This document shows positions 36,632 through 46,002 of a DNA stretch of 64,000 nt, piece after piece. Numbering within the stretch: position 1 is the first letter of the stretch; each line of letters starts with the position of its first letter. The stretch spans positions 306,440 to 370,439 of the forward strand of contig NZ_AZFE01000031.1 in the NCBI RefSeq assembly GCF_001434315.1, read 5' to 3'. Below the pieces are notes generated by a model. The model made no database searches. It was not told the origin of the DNA and saw only the letters and a list, made by a program, of their open reading frames with translations. Made by a program: the position numbers and the translations under genes. This DNA comes from Paucilactobacillus oligofermentans DSM 15707 = LMG 22743 (lineage in GTDB: Bacteria; Bacillota; Bacilli; Lactobacillales; Lactobacillaceae).

Positions 36632-38254
36632 TTGATTACTGTAAACAACGTTAGCTTACATTTTTCAGATCGTAAGCTATTTAGCGATGTAAATATCAAA
36701 TTTACACCCGGAAACTGTTACGGTTTAATTGGTGCAAACGGAGCTGGAAAGTCAACTTTCTTAAAAGTTCTTTCTGGTGAAATCGATCCAACAACTGGTA
36801 ACGTTTCATTAGACCCCAATGAACGAATGACTAAATTGAGCCAAAATCACTTTGGTTTTGAAGATAAAACTGTTTTAGATACTGTTATCATGGGTCATAA
36901 AAAGCTTTATGACATCATGAATGAAAAAAATACATTATACGCTAAAGCCGACTTCACAGATGCAGATGGTCTCCGTGCTGCTGAACTTGAAGGTGACTTT
37001 GGTGAAATGGGCGGCTGGGAAGCTGAACCAGAAGCTGCTGCCTTATTGCAAAACTTAAGCATTCCTGAAGAATTGCATAACAAATTAATGGCCGACTTAA
37101 CTGAATCACAAAAGGTTAAAGTTTTACTTGCTCAAGCATTATTTGGCAAGCCTGACGTCTTATTATTGGACGAACCAACCAATGGTCTTGATATCCAATC
37201 AATTGCTTGGTTAGAAGACTTCTTAGCTGATTTCGAGAATACCGTTATCGTGGTATCCCATGACCGTCATTTCTTAAACAACGTTTGTACTCATATGGCT
37301 GATTTAGATTTTGGTAAAATTCAACTTTACGTTGGTAATTATGATTTCTGGCTTGAATCAAGTCAGTTAGCTGCTAAATTAAAATCAGATTCAAATTCTA
37401 AAAAAGAAGAACAAATTGCTGAATTAAAAGAGTTTATTGCTCGATTCAGTGCTAACGCATCTAAATCTAAACAAGCAACTTCACGTAAGAAAATGTTAGA
37501 TAAGATTACCCTTGATGATATCCAACCTTCATCTCGTAAGTATCCATACATTAAATTTGTTCAAGCACGTGAAGTTGGTAATGATTTACTTAAAGTTGAA
37601 GACTTAAGCGTCAGCCTTGATGGCACTAAAATTCTTGATAACATCTCATTTAGCTTAAATAAAGATGACAAAACTGCCTTTGTTGCTAATGATGATATTG
37701 CTATCACAACTTTATTCCGTGTCTTAAAAGGTGACTTAACTCCAGACTCTGGAACTATCACTTGGGGTGTAACTACTTCACAGGCATATTTACCACGAGA
37801 TACGACTGCTGAATTTTCACGTGAAATTTCAATTATTGATTGGTTACGTCAATACGCTGAAAAGGGTGAAGATGACAATACCTTCTTACGTGGTTTCTTA
37901 GGCCGGATGTTGTTTGCTGGAGAAGATGTTAACAAGTTAGTTAACGTCCTTTCTGGGGGCGAAAAAGTTCGTTGTATGCTATCAAAACTAATGTTATCAA
38001 AATCTAACGTTATGGTTATGGATGATCCTACTAATCACTTAGATTTGGAATCAATTAGTGCTTTAAATGATGGCTTGATCGATTACAACGGCTCATTACT
38101 ATTTGGTTCTCATGATCACCAGTTCATTCAAACAATCGCCAACCGCATCATCACTATCTCTGATAAAGGTTTAGTTGATCGTGCTGATACAAACTATGAT
38201 GAGTATCTTAAAAATGACTCTGTGCAAAAACAAGTCGCCGCATTATATGCTTAA
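36632..38254 (+). CDS. ABC-F family ATPase with one degenerate ATP site
   Basis: This 540-aa soluble protein has two ABC domains joined by a charged helical linker (about 240-305), as in ribosome-associated ABC-F proteins (YkpA/YbiT-like). NBD1 has Walker A GANGAGKS (34-41) and Walker B LLLDEP, but its signature is LTESQ (156-160). NBD2 has a good signature LSGGE (440-444), but its Walker A is VANDDIAITT (351-360), with no GK, and Walker B is MDDP with Asp for the catalytic Glu. The intact elements combine into one composite site and the degenerate ones into the other. The start is TTG at 36632 behind GAGGAA. Confidence 0.9.
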   Translation: MITVNNVSLHFSDRKLFSDVNIKFTPGNCYGLIGANGAGKSTFLKVLSGEIDPTTGNVSLDPNERMTKLSQNHFGFEDKTVLDTVIMGHKKLYDIMNEKNTLYAKADFTDADGLRAAELEGDFGEMGGWEAEPEAAALLQNLSIPEELHNKLMADLTESQKVKVLLAQALFGKPDVLLLDEPTNGLDIQSIAWLEDFLADFENTVIVVSHDRHFLNNVCTHMADLDFGKIQLYVGNYDFWLESSQLAAKLKSDSNSKKEEQIAELKEFIARFSANASKSKQATSRKKMLDKITLDDIQPSSRKYPYIKFVQAREVGNDLLKVEDLSVSLDGTKILDNISFSLNKDDKTAFVANDDIAITTLFRVLKGDLTPDSGTITWGVTTSQAYLPRDTTAEFSREISIIDWLRQYAEKGEDDNTFLRGFLGRMLFAGEDVNKLVNVLSGGEKVRCMLSKLMLSKSNVMVMDDPTNHLDLESISALNDGLIDYNGSLLFGSHDHQFIQTIANRIITISDKGLVDRADTNYDEYLKNDSVQKQVAALYA

Positions 38255-38264
38255 AAACTAACTT

Positions 38265-38310
38265 ATAGAGGTCCTACATAATCTTTTGATTGTGTAGGAC
38301 CTCTATTTTA
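38265..38310. terminator. Bidirectional terminator
   Basis: A stem of about 18 bp (ATAGAGGTCCTAC arm at 38265-38283, partner 38288-38306) lies between convergent genes, with T-runs on both sides. Confidence 0.9.
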
Positions 38311-39768
38311 ATCTGATAGTAATTTAAATTGTTGATTTACTTCAAATAGCTTTCCCATTTGCAGCAATAAATCTTCCCGACCCTTTGCTGCCGTAAATTG
38401 GATCCCTAAAGGTAAACCATCCTCACTAACGTAAGTTGGTAAACTAATAGCTGGTTCCCCAGTTAAATTAGCCGTTTGTGTAAATGGTGAACGCGTTAGC
38501 GCCGGTAACCATTGTTCATAAATAAATTCACGTTGTTGTTTAGAAGACATTTCATTAATATGATACATTTTTTCATAATCTTCTGGTGATACTAGCGGAT
38601 CATTAACCTTTGGTGCCGTGAAAGCCGTTGTAGGTGTTAAAACTAATGGATATTTCTCGTGTAACAAGTCCATTTTATATGCCGTCTGATCCCATAAATT
38701 TAAAGCGTCAATATACTCTGCTGCCTTCACTAGATTTCCAGTCTGATATAATGCCCATGTCAATCGTTCCATCTCATCACGTCTAATCGAACGACCCATT
38801 GAGCTACTCATGCCGGCAAACATTGCTGAGGTTTCACCTGCATTCATTAAATAATAACTTTCCATCACTTCAATTCCATTAATTGGAATATCAATTTCTT
38901 CAACTTCAAATCCTTGATGTTCTAAAAATTCAACTGCTTGTTGAACTGCTATAACAGCATCATCAGAAACCGGCGTTCCAACTGGTGATTTAGTTGTATA
39001 ACCAATTTTAATTGATTTATCCCGATTATCTAGCTGTGATAAATCAATTTTGGGTGTTTGAAAAACTGCCGCTGATTGAACCACTTGGATTTGGTTAAGT
39101 AGCATTGCCGTATCGTTAATATTATTGGTCAATGCAAAACTTGTCGAAGCACCTTGCCATGAACGCCAATCATCAGGACCAACCGGAACTCGACCACGAG
39201 TTGGTTTCAACCCCACAACCCCACTCCAAGAAGCTGGTATTCTAATCGAACCACCACCATCACTTCCAGCAGCAATAGGAACTATTCCAGCAGCTACTGC
39301 CGCACCCGCACCGCCTGATGAGCCCCCAGGGGAATAACTAGTATTCCATGGGTTGCGAGCACTACCATATAATTTAGAATCTGTAATATTTTTAAAACCG
39401 AATTCAGGAAAATTAGTTTGACCAATTATGATAAAGCCGGCTGATTGCAAACTTTTAACAAAATTATTCGAATGTTCCGCAACTGAATTTTTTAATAATT
39501 TATTGCCACCAGTATCACTTTCACCTGCTAACTGTTGACCTAAACCTTTCAGCAATAATGGCACTCCATAAAACGGTTGCCCGGTATCTTTTAACTCCTC
39601 GGCTTCAATAAGCGCCTTTTCTTCACGTAGCGAAATGACTGCATTTAACGTTTGATTTTGCTCTTTAATATTTTTAATAGCTGCCCGTATTAATTCTTGA
39701 ACATTTATTTCCTTATTCCTAATTTCAATTGATAATTCAACGGCCGACTTCTTTTGAAAATTAATCAT
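38308..39768 (-). CDS. Amidase signature family hydrolase
   Basis: This 486-aa protein carries the amidase-signature triad: Lys74 (LLLKGLG), Ser150 (PGGSSGG) and Ser174 ([11 protein letters not shown]), with the 24-residue Ser-Ser spacing typical of GatA. It is not linked to gatB/gatC and is monocistronic, so it is more likely a free amidase (6-aminohexanoate-cyclic-dimer-hydrolase-like) than GatA. The substrate is unknown. It is divergent from an amino-acid ABC importer; the two share a 38-80 bp promoter region. Confidence 0.88.
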   Translation of the reverse strand: MINFQKKSAVELSIEIRNKEINVQELIRAAIKNIKEQNQTLNAVISLREEKALIEAEELKDTGQPFYGVPLLLKGLGQQLAGESDTGGNKLLKNSVAEHSNNFVKSLQSAGFIIIGQTNFPEFGFKNITDSKLYGSARNPWNTSYSPGGSSGGAGAAVAAGIVPIAAGSDGGGSIRIPASWSGVVGLKPTRGRVPVGPDDWRSWQGASTSFALTNNINDTAMLLNQIQVVQSAAVFQTPKIDLSQLDNRDKSIKIGYTTKSPVGTPVSDDAVIAVQQAVEFLEHQGFEVEEIDIPINGIEVMESYYLMNAGETSAMFAGMSSSMGRSIRRDEMERLTWALYQTGNLVKAAEYIDALNLWDQTAYKMDLLHEKYPLVLTPTTAFTAPKVNDPLVSPEDYEKMYHINEMSSKQQREFIYEQWLPALTRSPFTQTANLTGEPAISLPTYVSEDGLPLGIQFTAAKGREDLLLQMGKLFEVNQQFKLLSD

Positions 39769-39789
39769 GTAAATACCTCCGATTATATA

Positions 39790-39818
39790 TTGATAAAGCG
39801 CTTACAATGTTTTATACT
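39790..39818 (+). promoter_or_regulatory. Promoter with cre-like site for amino-acid importer
   Basis: -35 TTGATA (39790-39795) and -10 TATACT (39813-39818) are 17 bp apart. The spacer contains ATAAAGCGCTTACA (39793-39806), matching the cre consensus in 12 of 14 positions. Confidence 0.65.
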
Positions 39819-39848
39819 TTGCGTATTACTTTGGAATGGAGAATAGTT

Positions 39849-40706
39849 ATGAACAAGAAAATAAAAATTTTTTCAGCTTTAATTAGTATCTTAGCATTTA
39901 CGGCAATTATACTCATTGGTTGTACGAAAAACAACGATTCCAAAAAGCCACTTATTGTGGCAACCTCGGGAACGCTCTACCCTGCATCTTATCATGATTC
40001 AAAAACCAATAAATTAGTTGGTTATGACATTGAAATCGCTCGTGCAGTAGCTAAAGGGTTAGATCGAAAAATTGAATTTAAGGAATATAACGTTGATGGC
40101 CAGCTAACCGCAGTTAAAACTGGTAAAGCAGATTTTGCTGCCAACGACTTCAATATTTCACCAACGCGGCAAAAGAAGTTTACAACTTCAACCGTTTATA
40201 AATATTCCTTTAACAGTGTAATGGTTCGGGCTAGTGACAATTCTGGAATTAACTCATGGGCAGACATCAAGGGCAAAAAAGCCGCTGGCGAAGCTGGAAC
40301 AGGTTATCAGCGCTTGGCACAGCAACTAGGTGCAACCTTAGTCAACTACGATAACGTTTCAAATGATGTTTATTTAAGAGATGTTAAAAATAGTAAAACT
40401 GACTTCATCATGAATGACTATTATCTTCAGTCACTTGCCTTAAAGGCAATGCCCAATAGTGGTTTAACGCTACCCTCAAATCTTTATTTTAATACCGAAG
40501 AAGATAAAAGTGGCGTTGGCTTCTTAATGCAAAAAGGTGACACCAAACTTCAAAAACAAGTTAATGAACAATTAAAGAAACTTAAAAAAGATGGTACGAT
40601 TAAGAAACTTTCTGAAAAATACTACGGTGCTGATGTAACTAAAAAACCAACCGTTAAAAATATTCATACTTTCAAAATCGAATCTAAATATGATGGTCGT
40701 CAATAA
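39849..40706 (+). CDS. Amino-acid ABC transporter substrate-binding lipoprotein (SBP family 3)
   Basis: This 285-aa protein begins with a lipoprotein signal (basic start, hydrophobic core, lipobox LIGC with Cys25), so it is anchored outside the membrane. The mature part is a family 3 binding protein: YPASYHD, GYDIEIARAVAKGLDRK, ADFAANDFNISPTRQKKF. Polar amino acids or cystine are the usual ligands; the ligand cannot be fixed. ATG at 39849 is chosen because the earlier ATG at 39807 lies between the -35 and -10. It precedes the permease by two bases. Confidence 0.9.
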   Translation: MNKKIKIFSALISILAFTAIILIGCTKNNDSKKPLIVATSGTLYPASYHDSKTNKLVGYDIEIARAVAKGLDRKIEFKEYNVDGQLTAVKTGKADFAANDFNISPTRQKKFTTSTVYKYSFNSVMVRASDNSGINSWADIKGKKAAGEAGTGYQRLAQQLGATLVNYDNVSNDVYLRDVKNSKTDFIMNDYYLQSLALKAMPNSGLTLPSNLYFNTEEDKSGVGFLMQKGDTKLQKQVNEQLKKLKKDGTIKKLSEKYYGADVTKKPTVKNIHTFKIESKYDGRQ

Positions 40707-40708
40707 TC

Positions 40709-41368
40709 ATGAATTTCTCATCCATCTCTTCCTTATTTGACTGGCATTTAGCCATTCGAGCATTTCCTAATGTATTATTAGGATTACCAATGTCAATTTT
40801 TCTCACGGTTATTAGTTTTGCCATTTCATTAGTTATTGGTGTGTTATTAACCTTAGCTCGTTTAAGTAAATATCGGTTATTATCTGGTTTTTCACGAGCC
40901 TACGTTTCTTTTCTTCGAGGTGTTCCGTTACTTGTTATGCTATTCGTTATCTACTTTGGCTTTGGTGCAGATGCATTACCAGCAGCCATCATCGCCTTTA
41001 CCCTTGGCTGTTCAGCCTTTGTTTCTGAGGTATTTAGATCTGCCTTTCTAGGGGTAGAAAAAGTTCAAATCGAATCCGCATTTTCATTAGGAATGTCATA
41101 TTCAAAAGCGATTCGCTACGTTATTTTGCCACAAGCATTTAGAATTGCAATTCCCGCACTTGGGAATATCGTGATTGATTTATTCAAAGGAACCTCTTTA
41201 GCAGCCATGATCACCGTCTCCGAAATGTTTATGCAAGCTAAAATAATTGCCGGTGCTAATCAAGATTATATGACTCTCTATATTTTGATAGCGGTTATTT
41301 ATTGGCTTGGATGTGAAATTATCTCAATTGGCCAAAATTTACTAGAAAAGCATTTAACTTATGTATAG
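40709..41368 (+). CDS. Amino-acid ABC transporter permease (HisM/GlnP family)
   Basis: This 219-aa protein has five membrane segments and the EAA loop between TM3 and TM4-5: ESAFSLGMSYSKAIRYVILPQAFRIAIPALGN (in part, about 131-150). The loop docks to the ATPase. No ATPase gene follows: a terminator begins at 41371 and the next gene is convergent. The transporter must borrow an ATPase encoded elsewhere, or the locus has lost it. Confidence 0.9.
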   Translation: MNFSSISSLFDWHLAIRAFPNVLLGLPMSIFLTVISFAISLVIGVLLTLARLSKYRLLSGFSRAYVSFLRGVPLLVMLFVIYFGFGADALPAAIIAFTLGCSAFVSEVFRSAFLGVEKVQIESAFSLGMSYSKAIRYVILPQAFRIAIPALGNIVIDLFKGTSLAAMITVSEMFMQAKIIAGANQDYMTLYILIAVIYWLGCEIISIGQNLLEKHLTYV

Positions 41369-41370
41369 AA

Positions 41371-41408
41371 AAAAGCAGCTTACGATTTAAAATTCGTAAA
41401 CTGCTTTT
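41371..41408. terminator. Bidirectional terminator
   Basis: A perfect 15-bp stem (41371-41385 / 41394-41408) lies between convergent genes, with A/T runs at the edges. Confidence 0.9.
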
Positions 41409-41420
41409 ATTTAGCATTAA

Positions 41421-41984
41421 TTAAGCATCATATGATGAGCTTACTGTAGTCCAAGCATCTGATCCTTGATTAGCTACAGAAATATACTGAAGCGTACCGT
41501 TTGAAGTAATTCTAAACCATCCTGCATTAGAAGATGTATTAGGATCTGCTCCTGCCGCTTGCATGTTGGCACTACTATGATTTTCTCTAATTTGATAATA
41601 TACTGCACCATCAGTTACACCTGCGGGTCCAGTAGTTCCATTATAATTGTAGCTAAAATCTTCATTATTGAACTTTGTACTACCAGTATTATACTCAGCT
41701 AATACCGTTGTATCCATATGTGCTTGAATCCACGCAACTGCTTGGGCACTTGATAAACTAGTTGTATCTGTTGAACTTGATGATTCTTTACTTGAACTAT
41801 TTGCAGCATCTTTACTACTGCTTGATTTACTGTTTGATTTATTATTTGAACTACTATTCTTAACAACTTTACTTGATTTCGAGCTTGATGAACTCGAATC
41901 AGAGCTATCGCTACTAGAATTCCCACAACCTGCCAATGACACTAATAACAGTCCACTCAACCCAATTGTAATTAACTTCTTCAT
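41421..41984 (-). CDS. Lipoprotein with Ser/Lys/Asn-rich linker
   Basis: This 187-aa protein starts with a lipoprotein signal (lipobox SLAGC, Cys20). Residues about 22-85 are a low-complexity linker made mainly of Ser, Lys, Asn and Asp, which would span the wall. A compact domain of about 100 residues follows (GAVYYQIRENHSS, GWFRITSNGTLQYISV). Its function was not recognised. It is a single gene with a -10 (TATAAT on the minus strand, 42015-42020) and GGAGG. Confidence 0.8.
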   Translation of the reverse strand: MKKLITIGLSGLLLVSLAGCGNSSSDSSDSSSSSSKSSKVVKNSSSNNKSNSKSSSSKDAANSSSKESSSSTDTTSLSSAQAVAWIQAHMDTTVLAEYNTGSTKFNNEDFSYNYNGTTGPAGVTDGAVYYQIRENHSSANMQAAGADPNTSSNAGWFRITSNGTLQYISVANQGSDAWTTVSSSYDA

Positions 41985-42043
41985 GTTACATCCTCCAAAT
42001 GTTATATAGTAATCACATTATACCCTATTTGTTACTTTCATTT

Positions 42044-43045
42044 CTATTTGAATTCAACCCCATCTAAAATCGTATCAAATTGTTTAAGTTCTTCATCACT
42101 AAACTCAAGATTATCTAACGCTTTAATATTATCTTCCAGTTGCTGAGTTCTTGATGCACCAACAATAACACTTGAAACAGTCGGTTGTCGCAAATTCCAA
42201 GCTAATGCCATTTGAGCTAATGATTGATCACGTTTTTTGGCAATTTCATTCAGTTGATTAGCAATCGTAATCGTTTCCTCAACTCGCTGAACATCCAAGA
42301 ATGGTGAATCGGATCGATTAGCTCGCGAATCTTTGGGGATTCCATTTAAATAACGATCAGTCAACCGTCCTTGTGCTAAAGGACTAAATACAACTGCCCC
42401 AACTTCTTTTTCTGCTAAAACATCCGTTAATCCATCTTCAATCCAACGATCAAACATATTATACCGTGGCTGATGAACAATAAATGGCGTTCCTAAATCT
42501 TCAAATATTTCAGCGATTTCTTGAGTCTGTTCTGCTTGATAATTAGAAATTCCAATATATAACGCTTTACCTTGTCTAACTAATAAATCTAGCGCTTGCG
42601 CGGTTTCTTCAATTGGCGTGTTTGGATCTGGACGATGATGATAGAAAATATCAAAATAATCTAATCCAGTTCGCTTCAAACTTTGATCAATACTTGCCGT
42701 TAAATATTTTTTAGATCCCCAGTCACCGTAAGGCCCTGGCCACATTGTATATCCCGCTTTAGAAGAAATTACCATTTCATCACGATAAGGAGCCAAATCT
42801 TCATGTAAAATTTTCCCAAAGTTTTCTTCTGCAGAACCCGGTTCAGGCCCATAGTTATTGGCCAAATCAAAATACGTTATCCCATGATCGAAAGCGTCAA
42901 ATAAAATTTCTTTTTGATTAGTTAATGGTGTAGTATTTCCAAAATTATGCCATAATCCTAATGAAATTGCTGATACCTTCAACCCAGATTTGCCTAAATT
43001 ACGATAAATCATATTATCATATCGTTGTTCTTTTGCTTGATACAT
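42044..43045 (-). CDS. Aldo/keto reductase, YghZ-like (AKR14 type)
   Basis: This 333-aa NADPH-dependent reductase begins MYQAKEQRYDN and continues SLGLWHNFG, as in E. coli YghZ (L-glyceraldehyde 3-phosphate/methylglyoxal reductase). It shows the tetrad region FDLANNYGPEPG (Asp, Tyr), a catalytic Lys in VISSKAG, His in YHHRPDP, and the NADP end VIVGASRTQQLEDN. GGAGG precedes the ATG. The physiological aldehyde is unknown; detoxification is likely. A -35/-10 pair (TTGCAT-17-TATTGT, minus strand) lies upstream. Confidence 0.9.
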   Translation of the reverse strand: MYQAKEQRYDNMIYRNLGKSGLKVSAISLGLWHNFGNTTPLTNQKEILFDAFDHGITYFDLANNYGPEPGSAEENFGKILHEDLAPYRDEMVISSKAGYTMWPGPYGDWGSKKYLTASIDQSLKRTGLDYFDIFYHHRPDPNTPIEETAQALDLLVRQGKALYIGISNYQAEQTQEIAEIFEDLGTPFIVHQPRYNMFDRWIEDGLTDVLAEKEVGAVVFSPLAQGRLTDRYLNGIPKDSRANRSDSPFLDVQRVEETITIANQLNEIAKKRDQSLAQMALAWNLRQPTVSSVIVGASRTQQLEDNIKALDNLEFSDEELKQFDTILDGVEFK

Positions 43046-43149
43046 AAAAATTTCCTCCTTAATAATATCTATATTAATGATGAAAATGCTTTCTTTGTTG
43101 TTTACAATATTCGAAAAAGCTTAATAATGCAAGCTACTTAACTATAAAG

Positions 43150-43185
43150 ACAACAAAAGCCGACCAGCAATGATCGGCTTTTGTA
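43150..43185 (-). terminator. Terminator of araA
   Basis: A 10-bp stem (43154-43163 / 43174-43183) follows the araA stop. Confidence 0.75.
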
Positions 43186-43196
43186 TTAATTTTTAA

Positions 43197-44621
43197 TTAC
43201 TTGATGTCAACAAAGTTCAAATCGAATAAGTCAGCAAGATCTTGTAATTGTTCACCTGTAATAGCTAGTGAGAATACCGTATGATGTCCACCACCATTAC
43301 GAATCCATTCAGTAGCACCGGCTTGTAAGCCAGCTTTTGGTGTCCATAGTTGCTTAGCAACTGGCAAGAATGGTGTATCTTTTTCAGGGATATTAGCTTT
43401 AACATCGTATGAAATCATCTTGAAGTCATCGCCCATGTCTGAAACAGTAACATCAATTCCGTCACCTTCAGAACCTGAGAATACAAGACGTGCAGGATCA
43501 TCTTTACCACCAATATCAAGTGGATGAACTTCAACGCGTGGTTTGTCACTTGCGATTGAAGGATCAACTTCTAGCATATGTGATCCAAGGATAGCTTCCT
43601 TACCCTTTTGGAATTCCAATGTGTAATCTTCCATAAAGGCAGTTTGCTTGTTATGTGAAAGGATCTTAAGAAGACGAGTCAAAGCAGCTGTCTTCCAGTC
43701 ACCTTCAGCACCGAAACCATAACCTTCAGCCATCAATAATTGAGCAGCTAAACCAGGTAATTGTTCAAGACCGAATAGATCTTCGAAGTTTGTAACAAAA
43801 GCAGTATAACCATTACGATCCATAAATGCTTTCAATGCAAAGTATTCACGTAATTGATATTTAACTGATGATTCAAACTTAGCAGGATCATTGTCACCAA
43901 TTACATAGTCATATTCTTTTTGTAAATCTTCATATTTATTGTTTACATCTTCGTCAGAAACTTTGTTAATTTCTTCAACCAAGTCACCAACACCATAAGC
44001 ATCAACAGTCCAACCAAATTTAATTTGAGCTGAAACTTTGTCACCTTCAGTAACAGCAACATTACGCATGTTGTCACCAAAACGAACAACCTTAAGCTTT
44101 TGGCTTTCTTCAAATGTTACAGCAACATCTTGCCATGAAGCAATCTGTTCTTGAACATCTTCATCGCCCCACCAGCCCATAACGATCTTGTTCTTAATAC
44201 CAAGGCGTGCGTTAATGTAACCATATTCACGGTCACCATGAGCTGATTGGTTCAAGTTCATATAATCGAAATCAATTGTTTCGTATGGAATTTTGTTAAG
44301 GAATTGTGTAGCCAAGTGAAGTAATGGCTTTTGCAATAATTTTGTACCACGAATCCAGTTTTTAGCTGGTGAGAATGTATGCATCCAAGTAATTACACCG
44401 GCAACACTATCGTCGTAGTTAGCATCTTTCATGAATTGTGTAATTGATGCAGCAGTAGTTGCAACAATCTTGAATTCAACTTTATATGGCAAGTTTCCAC
44501 TTGCGTTCAACTTTTCAACAATTTCTCGTGCATCATTTTCAACTGATTTAAGTTGTTCTTCACCATAAAGATGTTGACTACCAACGGCAAACCAGAATTT
44601 GTAATCAGGTACATTTATCAT
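43197..44621 (-). CDS. araA: L-arabinose isomerase
   Basis: This 474-aa metal-dependent enzyme converts L-arabinose to L-ribulose in the cytoplasm. It begins [14 protein letters not shown] and contains the active-site segment [13 protein letters not shown] and the C-terminal GGGHHTVFS. Length is normal. It is monocistronic: araB and araD are not adjacent, unlike the usual araBAD/araDBA orders, so they must lie elsewhere. Control is clearly visible: an AraR-type box directly upstream of the -35 and a cre-like site within the promoter. AraR is encoded next upstream. Confidence 0.96.
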   Translation of the reverse strand: MINVPDYKFWFAVGSQHLYGEEQLKSVENDAREIVEKLNASGNLPYKVEFKIVATTAASITQFMKDANYDDSVAGVITWMHTFSPAKNWIRGTKLLQKPLLHLATQFLNKIPYETIDFDYMNLNQSAHGDREYGYINARLGIKNKIVMGWWGDEDVQEQIASWQDVAVTFEESQKLKVVRFGDNMRNVAVTEGDKVSAQIKFGWTVDAYGVGDLVEEINKVSDEDVNNKYEDLQKEYDYVIGDNDPAKFESSVKYQLREYFALKAFMDRNGYTAFVTNFEDLFGLEQLPGLAAQLLMAEGYGFGAEGDWKTAALTRLLKILSHNKQTAFMEDYTLEFQKGKEAILGSHMLEVDPSIASDKPRVEVHPLDIGGKDDPARLVFSGSEGDGIDVTVSDMGDDFKMISYDVKANIPEKDTPFLPVAKQLWTPKAGLQAGATEWIRNGGGHHTVFSLAITGEQLQDLADLFDLNFVDIK

Positions 44622-44684
44622 AATTAATATCCCCTTTAATAATAGTGTTTTATTGAACAGCCTTACTAACTGTACAATATCAGT

Positions 44685-44731
44685 ATGTTAATCGCTTACA
44701 AATCTATTGTAAAATATTTGTCCGTATAAAT
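44685..44731 (-). promoter_or_regulatory. araA promoter with AraR box and cre-like site
   Basis: On the minus strand -35 TTTACA (44708-44713) and -10 TAACAT (44685-44690) are 17 bp apart. ATTTGTCCGTATAAAT (44716-44731) matches the AraR operator ATTTGTACGTACAAAT in 14 of 16 positions. A cre-like sequence (44687-44700, 12 of 14) covers the spacer and -10. Confidence 0.85.
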
Positions 44732-44772
44732 CAACTATAATATTTTTTATTAGATAAGTTTTTATGCGCAAT

Positions 44773-44800
44773 AAAAAAAGAGCTGATAATCAGCTCTTTT
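44773..44800 (-). terminator. Terminator of araR
   Basis: An 11-bp stem (44776-44786 / 44790-44800) has a U-run on the minus strand. Confidence 0.8.
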
Positions 44801-44816
44801 AAATTATTATATGTTT

Positions 44817-45890
44817 CTAATTACGCTTGGTTGAATTCCTAATAATCATTTCTGGATCATAAGTAATAGAACTTACATTTTCTTTATTAATCATTTTAAT
44901 AATTGCGTTACCAGCATCAATTCCCATTTTTTCTTTTGGATGAGCCATAGTTGTTAAACTAGGATCTATATATTCACTTAATTGATAATCATCAAATCCA
45001 GCAACTGAGACATCCTCTGGTACTCTTAAGTCTAATGACCTAATAACATCAATAATTTGAATTGCTAATTTATCGTTATAACACGTAATTGCGGTTGGAT
45101 GATCTTCTTTTGACATAATACTTGTTATTCGCTCAAATATTTTAGCCATCTCATCACTTGATTGATACATTAAAATTTCACTCAAGTACGAAATTTTGGG
45201 ATGTTTCAAATATGATTGTACAAATCCATTCATTCGATGAACACCTTGACTGTCATCAACTTGGAATACTCCCAAAACTTTTTCATGTTCTTGTGTAAAT
45301 AAATATTCGACTAACCGCTGCTCAGCTTCCAAATCATTTGTTTCAATATACGGAAAATCTAAATCATCATAATGCGAATTTACACATAAGATTGGAATCC
45401 CAGCTTCACGTATTTTTTTGTAAATATCTAAATTGGGATTCGGCAAAGCACTTTGCGTCGGCTCAATAATCATAGCTTCAACATCGCTATCTAACATTCT
45501 AATCAAACTTTGCCGTTCTTTTTGATGATTGTTATGCGTATTACTAATTAAAATTGAATATCCATTGTCTGATACAATACGATCAATTCCGTTAATAATA
45601 TTAGGAAAAATATAATCCGCTATGTGGGTGGTAATCACACCTATCATTTTATTATTAACTTGAACTACACGTTCAGACTGCCAATCATCGACAAACATTC
45701 CGCCACCTTGAATACGATAAATAAAGCGTTCATTTTGTAGTTCACCTACTGCACGCCTAATTGTATATCTACTAACTCCGAACTGATGCATAAAATCAGA
45801 TTCTGTAGGTAACTTATCTCCAGTTTGATAGGTTCCGGCAATTATATCGGCTTTAATCCCTTTTTTAACTGTTTCGTATTTCGTTTCCAC
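44817..45890 (-). CDS. araR: Arabinose operon repressor AraR
   Basis: This 357-aa protein combines a GntR-type winged helix (about 1-70; LPTESDFMHQFGVSRYTIRRAV, wing RIQGGGMFV) with a LacI/periplasmic-binding-type effector domain (about 80-350; GVITTHIADYIFPNIINGI, SVAGFDDYQLSEY). This chimera is diagnostic of AraR, which releases DNA on binding L-arabinose. Length agrees. It is transcribed separately from araA, separated by a terminator and the AraR box. Confidence 0.93.
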   Translation of the reverse strand: METKYETVKKGIKADIIAGTYQTGDKLPTESDFMHQFGVSRYTIRRAVGELQNERFIYRIQGGGMFVDDWQSERVVQVNNKMIGVITTHIADYIFPNIINGIDRIVSDNGYSILISNTHNNHQKERQSLIRMLDSDVEAMIIEPTQSALPNPNLDIYKKIREAGIPILCVNSHYDDLDFPYIETNDLEAEQRLVEYLFTQEHEKVLGVFQVDDSQGVHRMNGFVQSYLKHPKISYLSEILMYQSSDEMAKIFERITSIMSKEDHPTAITCYNDKLAIQIIDVIRSLDLRVPEDVSVAGFDDYQLSEYIDPSLTTMAHPKEKMGIDAGNAIIKMINKENVSSITYDPEMIIRNSTKRN

Positions 45891-46002
45891 AGTATTTCTC
45901 CTTGATTGTCATTATTTATTAACTATATCATTCTATGATTAATTTTACCTGTCTTATTACAAAATGTTACAATTAAAGCAACTAACTAAACGGAGGACCA
46001 CT

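Noticed and set aside
38308..39768. GatA subunit of Glu-tRNA(Gln) amidotransferase
   Set aside because: The triad is the same, but there is no gatC or gatB next to it and the surrounding motifs fit general amidases better.
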